Source: Vandiemenella viatica
Taxonomy: Eukaryota; Arthropoda; Insecta; Orthoptera; Morabidae
Reading direction: 5' to 3'
NCBI GenBank assembly: GCA_031002005.1
Contig: CM061919.1
Span: forward strand, 172,901,121 to 172,965,120
Length of the DNA stretch: 64,000 nucleotides
The position numbers were made by a program, and so were the translations under genes. Shown here one piece after another: positions 57,515 to 64,000 of the stretch. Position 1 is the first letter of the stretch, and each line of letters opens with the position of its first letter. The notes below the pieces were generated by a model. It had not been told where the DNA came from, made no database searches, and saw nothing but the letters and a program-made list of their open reading frames with translations.

Positions 57515-58876
57515 TAGGTGTAGTTTGAAGAAACAAGTTTACTTTTTCCAATTCCTGAGGAAATTTAAATAGAGGAAGATTTTTACTTCTAAAAAGTTAG
57601 TTGAGTACCCCCATAACTTCGTGCAAACATTTGTTCAATTAAGCAGAACAAGGCTAGAGAGAAAAGCAGTAAGCGCGCCCATTGTCGACACGTTAAGGAT
57701 TTCTTTTTTCAATTTAGACCACACTATTTAAAAAAAAAACCTAAGTATTCTAGTCATTTTTTGTACCTTGAACATTTCTATTCCATAATATACGCCAACA
57801 TCAGGTGAATTTCTAATGAAAAAAACAAAAAAAAAAAAGACTGAACTTGCTCTTAATGACACTTAGAAATAGATGTGCTCCGAAATCTCACCAATTTTGT
57901 ACCAATAGTCGACATCCTTTCCAAAATCCTAAAATAGCATCATGGCTAAAAAAGAACAAGAGCTGACGAACGGTGACAGATAAGGCTGACAGAAATGGTC
58001 TGCCCAAGAGAAAGTAATTACAGACTCAGATGGGGTCCAGTGAGTGCCAATCCAGGTCCCACAAGTCGTGAACTGTTCGGTGATTCTGTAGACTCTAGAA
58101 ACAATCTTAAGCTAATAAATTCCATCATAAAGATAACAAATTATCCCAGATTTTCCTGACACTATCTGCCGGCTTTAAATGAAGTAGCAAGTAATGGATT
58201 TCACTTTATATCTACGACATAAACGTAGCCACAAGCTCCTAAATATGACGTATGTACCGTAGACCAACAGGTTTCTAGCGTATAAAAAAAATCTTGCTGT
58301 AAAAGGCACGAAGGTTCGTTCAGTTGAGTAAAACTCAATTTTTAGTGAGGAACAATTCAGACACCTCTGTCGCTTTAAGGAACACGCAAAATTTAGGTAG
58401 CGGTACTTTTATTTGATGCAGAGGTTATACATAATAGAAATAAAATTCTCGTTTAACTTACGAAGACATTCGCTTATTTATTTAATTACATTCATGTTCG
58501 GTAGAAAGTAAAGCAAACTTGCAATAACTGATAGTTAAAGTACTTCACGATGATGCGCTTTCGGCTACGGTTAGCACACGCGATACAAAAACTTTTCACC
58601 ACCGACAAACGATATCACCACCGAACAAATAGCCCATTCGGATCGACGAAAAAATCTTACAGTATTGCTGGTTTTATGCACGGTTTTCTAGATCATCGTA
58701 GTCCCTTAAATACGAACTTGATAAAATTTCATGTTGCCTATTGGTGCACTGTTGACAATAGGCATGCTTATCTTGCACAACAACGTCCTTTTTTGTCAAT
58801 AATTCTGCTATGTATGCAACTAACAGTAAAATAATTTCAGTACCACAAGTCAAACAAATCATCATATTGCTCTGTA
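57515..58876. other. Non-coding sequence
   Basis: No gene or repeat recognised. Confidence 0.5.
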
Positions 58877-59134
58877 GGTCGGGAGATTCCGAAGAATTGT
58901 TCGGCCGCCAGGTGACTTCGATTCGCCGCGCAATCGGGTATAAGGGAACTACAACCTAACATGGAATCTGAACCACGGATGTGTTTGGCGAACTTTGGAT
59001 GACACAGCACACAGCAAGTAGAGCCAGAGGTGGAGTTCAGGTTAAATGCTTTGGAAATCCCAGCCGAGAATGGGGTTCGAACCGGAGACCTTTCAATCTG
59101 CAGCCAGACGCCTTAACCAATGATCCATCAGACC
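58877..59134 (-). mobile_element. tRNA-Cys-like SINE, copy 2
   Basis: Minus strand: GATCATTGGTTAAGGCG as A box, GGCTGCAGATTG with GCA at the anticodon position, CCGGTTCGAACCCC as B box. A body of about 190 bases is shared with 36131-36376. Confidence 0.7.
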
Positions 59135-59541
59135 GTTCTAGTACTACAAGTATAAGGGATCTTCAAAAAGGAAAACAAGCCGTTAAGACAAGGGTGGCCA
59201 ACCCACGGCCCACCATGAACATTTTTCCAGCCCGCGAGATTCATCAGACTTTTACAAAATATATTTTTATAATGGAAAAAGCAGTGAAAACCAATGTATT
59301 AAGATAAATACATTGTTCAGGCATCCATATATTTAAAAATTATCAGTCGAAATTATGAGTATCATTATTATTATATTATCTATGTTTACATGTATGAATA
59401 ATATGAAACAATACTAATAACTCATTATGTTCCAATTTCTCACGCCAAAAAATTGTCTATAGTGGGTCTAAATGTAATATGGGGATATATGATTTGTATG
59501 CGGCCCGCGGAGTCTATTCCATTTCCAAAGTGGCCCGCAAT

Positions 59542-60370
59542 GGAGCGTCCATAAACTACGTGGTTCGGTCTAGGGGAGAGGGGTTGGCTGGAAGGCTACG
59601 CTGTGCTACGTGGGAGGGGGGGGGGTTCCGAGTCAGGCCACATAGCTTTCCATTCATATCATTTTTCACAGTTAAAATTAGGTACAGAACACACAACAGC
59701 ATCTGAAAATTTATTTCCTTCATTTAATTATCTCCGTATGTAATTTACAATAGTCTGACAAGAGAAAACAGTACAAATTGTACTCTGGAATCAAAAAGGG
59801 GAAAAGCTACGTTACACATAGGTGTTACTAATTATAACGAATCGGCATGTTCCAGGACCATCTCAACGGCAGCAACGGCGCGCGACACCAGATGACAATC
59901 TCAACGGCAGCGACGGTGCATGGACCAGCCGAAGTTGTTGCATGACACCATATCCTATGAAAACTAAAAAATCCCTCACATATCCGAACCTTGTAGCATA
60001 GAATCTGTCGCGGTACTGGCAGTATCTTAGCCAGCCGCTCTTTTTCCCTCACCTAACTATCGCAGAGGTTTTTTTTCCCAAAGGTAAAACCTTGGCACTT
60101 TTCCCTCTGCACTGTCTCTTCTTTCAAAAGTTTGTCTATCTTATCCGATGGACCCATGTAAACGGCCGGACGCCTGGAATACATCACAATCCCGTTCCTG
60201 TGATCACCTATAGAATTACTAAATTAATGCATGTGCAGAGGCAAGCAGTAGATAACAGGACGGCCACCTAGCTTGGGGGCTCCCCCAATAATAATTAGAA
60301 AAAAAAAAAGCTGGAGTGCAGGGGAGTTCGCAGGAGGCCAAAATGGAGCTACGTGGTTTATGGACGCTCC
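59542..60370 (-). mobile_element. CACGTAG-family MITE nested in the hAT, itself interrupted
   Basis: GGAGCGTCCATAAACTACG and TTTATGGACGCTCC ends. Family sequence occupies 59542-59812 and about 60320-60370, in the inverted orientation of 43207-43592. About 500 bases between are unrelated to the other copies. Confidence 0.8.
59813..60320. other. Unidentified insert within the nested MITE
   Basis: Absent from the three other CACGTAG-family copies. It contains two imperfect copies of ATCTCAACGGCAGC-type sequence (59861, 59907), a GGGGGCTCCCCC palindrome near 60278 and an A run (60299-60309) at its right end. No coding similarity recognised. Confidence 0.55.
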
Positions 60371-60404
60371 AGGATCATTTGGGTTGGCCACCCCTGCGTT
60401 AAGA

Positions 60405-60733
60405 TTTGCTCCCACGAGTTATCTATTTTTATAACATCCCGTCATCCCAAATGTTTGTCAGGAAGCGATATTAAGTCTAGGAATAAATTCAGAATTTTCG
60501 CTTCTACTCCACACATTTTTTTTCCAGCATCAAGTTCACAGTGTAGATATCAAACAGATAGAAATAAATATCACATGCTGCAGCAGACTAACTACGGGAG
60601 TATTGTTCACTTAAAACGATTGTCTTCTGTACTCCACAACACAAAAATTTATCTCTCATTGGGAGATTTGGAAATCTATTATGTTGTCTGTATCTTACAA
60701 CGCACAAACTATCAAGACCTCGTCTTTGAGTAA
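60405..60733. other. Non-coding sequence
   Basis: No gene recognised. Confidence 0.5.
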
Positions 60734-60744
60734 TCAACATTTCG

Positions 60745-60958
60745 GTTTTTTTTTTTGTAACTGCTTTACGTCTCTTTTTAACATCGAGGTCTTTAGAGAC
60801 GGGAAAGGATGGGGGCAAGGAATTGGAAGGAATTCGGCCATGGCCTTTTGAAGGAAGCATCCCGGCATTTGCCTGGAGTGATTTGGGGAAACCATGGAAA
60901 ACCCAAATGTGGATGCCCGGACGGGGATTCGAACCGCCATCCTCCCGAATGCGAGGCG
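60745..60958 (-). mobile_element. SINE-A copy 13 (subfamily 2), 5'-truncated with TSD
   Basis: Minus-strand copy starting at GCCTCGCATTCGGGAGG, so lacking the A box, with B box GCGGTTCGAATCCCC and subfamily 2 end. Perfect duplication TCAACATTTCG at 60734-60744 and 60959-60969. Confidence 0.93.
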
Positions 60959-61251
60959 TCAACATTTCGATCTGAAACGTCAAATACACTGTACTAGAGT
61001 TAAGAGCAGAGGTTAAATGATGTTTACTCCATTAGTCACATTACCCAATTATTATTTTCAACAAATAACGAACATTGGGAGAGAAACTGCACAAAGGGAA
61101 GCATCCTGCCACCTTCTAAGGTACATTGTTGCACTAAAAATACGCTGACGTCTAGGATCTCGTTCTTTGTCAGATTAATTCACTTTCTCGGTTATATCAA
61201 CGCTTGTAAAATGCTGCAGCTAAAATTCCAACAGCTGGAAAAGTGAACTTA

Positions 61252-62009
61252 AAGGCCCATTCACACTAGCGGTCAGCTCAGCTCAAAAATATCTACACAC
61301 GTAATCCAATGGGAGCATTCACACTACGCGGTCCGCTCGGGTCAGGGCAAGGCAGGTCAGACTGAAGATCGCGCCGCCACCGATCAACAGCGGTCAAGAC
61401 CGGAGCTGAGCTGTGCTGACCGCTAGTGTGAACGAGCAACGGTCAGTTCAGGTCAGGTCAGATCAGATGGGCGACGAACGTCTAAAAACTATGCTCTTAA
61501 GCAATAGAAAAAGAGTAAGTAAATATTTTAACGGTATGGTATTTCTGTTTATTATAAAGTCGGCAAATTTTAATATAAATTCAAATATTATCACACATTT
61601 TAGTACTGCCAAGGTACAGAGCCTGCTTCCGAATTAAAAAAATACTGTGAATTTATTTCTTGAATAAAAGGCTTCTGTACGAGCGTTAGAACACAAAGTA
61701 TATTTGTAAAAATGGGCTCCTTTCGTTCATTCTCAGATTCACTTTCTACAAGGCATGAAATTTTATCCTTCATTAAATAATTGTGCAAAATACATGTTGC
61801 TAAAATTATGTTATCAATGAATCTTGAAGCAGAATTGATTTTCCTAAAACAAATTCGAAATATCCGGGCTAAAATTCCAAAAGCATTCTCCACCACTCGT
61901 CTCGCACGGCATAGCCGGCAGTTAAACTACGACTTGAGCTAACCTGACCGTTAAGTGTTAATACTACCCTGGATCGTGAGCTGAGCTGACCGCTAGTGTG
62001 AACGGGCCT
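61252..62009 (-). mobile_element. PIF/Harbinger transposon with transposase remnant, 758 bp
   Basis: Inverted ends AGGCCCATTCACACTAGCGG and CCGCTAGTGTGAACGGGCCT; TTA at 61249-61251 and 62010-62012. Subterminal GGTCAG/CTGACC motifs are repeated at both ends. The minus strand carries the transposase C-terminus (next entry). Confidence 0.92.
61600..61917 (-). pseudogene. Harbinger (HARBI1-type) transposase C-terminal remnant
   Basis: VENAFGILARIFRICFRKI and IILATCILHNYLM are the conserved end of the DDE_Tnp_4 nuclease, including the glutamate of VENAFGIL that serves as third acidic residue. The upstream 61897-61917 adds RRV-like residues. The N-terminal two thirds are deleted. Confidence 0.85.
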
Positions 62010-62107
62010 TTAGCGATATTCATCGTAGTCTGAATTCTATTTATGGCGATGGAAGGTGATCTCGGTAATTTGAATAGCTAGATACATCTCTTTTAAACTG
62101 GAATAAG

Positions 62108-62195
62108 AGCCGTGAGAGGACCTGAGGAAACAAGGAATTCATTTATGGCCTTCTGAAGGAACTATCCCGAGATTCATCTGGAGCGATTTCGGGAT
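62108..62195 (-). mobile_element. SINE-A relic
   Basis: ACAAGGAATTCATTTATGGCC, TTCTGAAGGAAC and CATCTGGAGCGATTTCGGG follow the SINE-A 3' half in inverted orientation. Confidence 0.5.
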
Positions 62196-62969
62196 TATTG
62201 TTATTATTCTCGTGTCAAACAGATACATTTTACATTACACCCATTAGCCGCCCATACAACACACAATTGTGCGCGAGTAAGCTCGCTGAAGATTTGCGCG
62301 CAGATATTCTCGCGACGAGCCTGTACAGGAACATCAGTTCCACACATTTGTCGCTCAGCTGGTTCGCCGCGCTCAAATTGTTGTGTTGTTGTGATCTTCT
62401 GATAGAACTAGGCTCCACTAGCCCACAGAAATATTGAACGGTTATCTGAAGGAAATTTTGATAAATTATTTGTAGTAGTTGCTCCTCAACTTATGAAAAA
62501 GATACACTGATAAGAGGTGCGATTCTATTTAAGACCAACCTAGAAGTTAACTAATGTTACATGATAAATGGCGATAGCCTGAAGAGTATTTATTCATAGC
62601 TAAATTATTTTCTGTATGCATCCCTAATTTTCTTAATTTTTTTGAGATGTTCTTCAGATGGAATGATCAATCTAGTTTCATTCAATTCAATAAATAACCT
62701 ACTCGAAGGATTTTATTCCCGCATTCGTGTTTGTTAATTTATTTATTATTATTGGTGTGCAACACTCCTTCCGATAAAGATGAAAGAACATACCGTAAAA
62801 GTAAACCATTTGGTCACATTTTCTTCCCCGTTTTCCACAATGACAAAAAATTTAAAAAATGGAAATAAATGAAAAAAAAAAAAACGGTGAACGCTACTTT
62901 TGACAACAATGAAATGACTAGCGATAGAGCTGTCAGACGAAGCGACAACAATGATGTGTAGCAGCCACT
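62196..62969. other. Non-coding sequence
   Basis: No gene or repeat recognised. Confidence 0.5.
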
Positions 62970-63147
62970 GGGTCACGTGACCGCCACAATCGCGCGCTAC
63001 TAGCGATGAGAATTGAACATGCTCAAATCAAATCGCTGCGATTTTTTATCGCTGTTAGAAGGGTCAATCGCAGCGATTACGTTGTCACACGAAGTGATTA
63101 ATCGCTGCTACATAAGTCGCAGCGATAAAAATCACCCCGTGTGACCC
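62970..63147. mobile_element. Probable MITE, ends GGGTCAC, 178 bp
   Basis: GGGTCACGTGACC at the left and CCGTGTGACCC at the right are inverted. The interior has at least four copies of the palindromic TCGCTGCGA/TCGCAGCGA-type motif. No matching target duplication. Confidence 0.55.
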
Positions 63148-63330
63148 ATGGAGGAAGGAATAATATGGAGACGACGCAAGAGACCTTTACCACGCATGGG
63201 AGTGAAGCAGGCCGGCGGAGGAGTGGGGGGGCATGGCCGGAGTGGTGGGGGCTTGACCGCTTCCCAACAAACACAGGGAATATGTACAAACACCTCAAGG
63301 GGACTCTAGGATAAACGTGACGCCGCAATC

Positions 63331-63770
63331 TGGTGATGGATTATTATGTAACTCGATGAGACAAATAAAATATGAAGAATAAATTTTTTGATATCCTGCA
63401 TAGTTTTCGAGATATTCTGTCTCAAATGTGAAATGGTTTTGGTTGAAATTCAGAAGAAAAAATGATTCAAAGTCAAATTTTATGATGAATTTTTATTTAA
63501 AAAGACGAGACAAATAAAAAATAAAGAGTAAAATTTTTCGATATTTCACCTAGTTCTCGAGATATACTGTCTCAAAAGTGAGGTGTCTTGAGTTGAAATG
63601 CAGAAGAAAAATTTCGCAAAAGTCAAATTTAATGATGGATTCTTATGTAACACGACGAAAAAACTCGATAATAAGGAATAAATGTTTTCGATATCTTGCT
63701 TAGTTTGGGGGATATACAACATCCAAATTGAGGGGTTTAGGTTTGGATGCAGGCTGGACCAAAAATTAAT
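63331..63770 (+). repeat. ~150-bp tandem repeat, three units
   Basis: Unit starts ATGATGGATTNTTATGTAA at about 63333, 63483 and 63632 (spacing 149-151). Each contains a GATATC-TAGTTTTCGAGATATNCTG core and a CAGAAGAAAAA stretch. The last unit fades near 63770. Confidence 0.85.
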
Positions 63771-64000
63771 TCTGTCAAAGCCACAATGATTACATGCAGA
63801 ATGGATATTTCAGTTTTATTACTACCACTTGTGGTTAGTCTGAAATGTGTCCTAGACCAGAAAAAAAGTAAGAGGACCCACTCTAGGGATGAGCAACCCA
63901 GACATTTTGTAGGCTGGTACCAGAAATAAAATGTTTATTCAGTCACCTTAATGAACATTCTCTTGATCAAGATGTGTTGTCTAATTTCACAGCCCTACTT
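63771..64000. other. Non-coding sequence at the right edge
   Basis: No gene recognised. Confidence 0.5.

Larger units (their letters stand above)
59189..60396. mobile_element. hAT element interrupted by a Harbinger-type MITE
   Basis: Ends CAAGGGTGGCCAACC and GGTTGGCCACCCCTG are inverted. Perfect 8-bp duplication CGTTAAGA at 59181-59188 and 60397-60404. The hAT sequence itself is 59189-59541 and 60371-60396; the rest is the inserted MITE and its own insert. No transposase. Confidence 0.93.

Overview
The window is eukaryotic, AT-rich and dominated by transposable elements. The GT-AG introns in a glutamate dehydrogenase gene, together with piggyBac, mariner/Tc1, PIF/Harbinger, hAT and many tRNA-derived SINEs, point to an arthropod. 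The SINE style and very large introns make a big-genome insect, perhaps polyneopteran, my best guess (inference only). Two runs of exactly 1,000 N (14029-15028 and 50314-51313) are assembly gaps.

The only clear host gene is on the minus strand at the left edge: three consecutive coding exons of mitochondrial glutamate dehydrogenase (1304-1504, 1136-1222, 463-650). Splice phases match and the translation is continuous. The exon that should precede 1504 was not found in the remaining 62 kb, so the rest of the window may be a very long upstream intron, or that exon may lie in a gap or outside the window.

From 5519 to 12705 there is a nested transposon. A piggyBac-like element (TTAA flank, transposase with a nonsense codon and a frameshift) is cut by a complete Ty3/gypsy LTR retrotransposon (5.74 kb, LTRs about 99% identical, gag-PR-RT-RNaseH-IN with four frame breaks). 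Each LTR carries a tRNA-like segment with Pol III type A and B boxes upstream of a TATA box. Directly after the 3' LTR comes a ~165 bp satellite arranged as alternating A/B monomers, running into the first gap.

From 15029 to 64000 I see no convincing host exon. The sequence is a mosaic of about 16 copies or relics of one SINE family (called SINE-A here), three other tRNA-derived SINE families, hAT MITEs with 8-bp target-site duplications (TSDs), PIF/Harbinger-type elements mostly with TWA TSDs, five mariner/Tc1 transposase relics, three non-LTR retrotransposon relics, degenerate tandem repeats and microsatellites. Several insertions are nested: SINE in SINE at 47763-48275, hAT in a tRNA-Cys-like SINE at 36131-37034, and a Harbinger-type MITE in a hAT at 59189-60396. 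The TSDs give a readable insertion order. No CRISPR, operon or prokaryotic feature is present.
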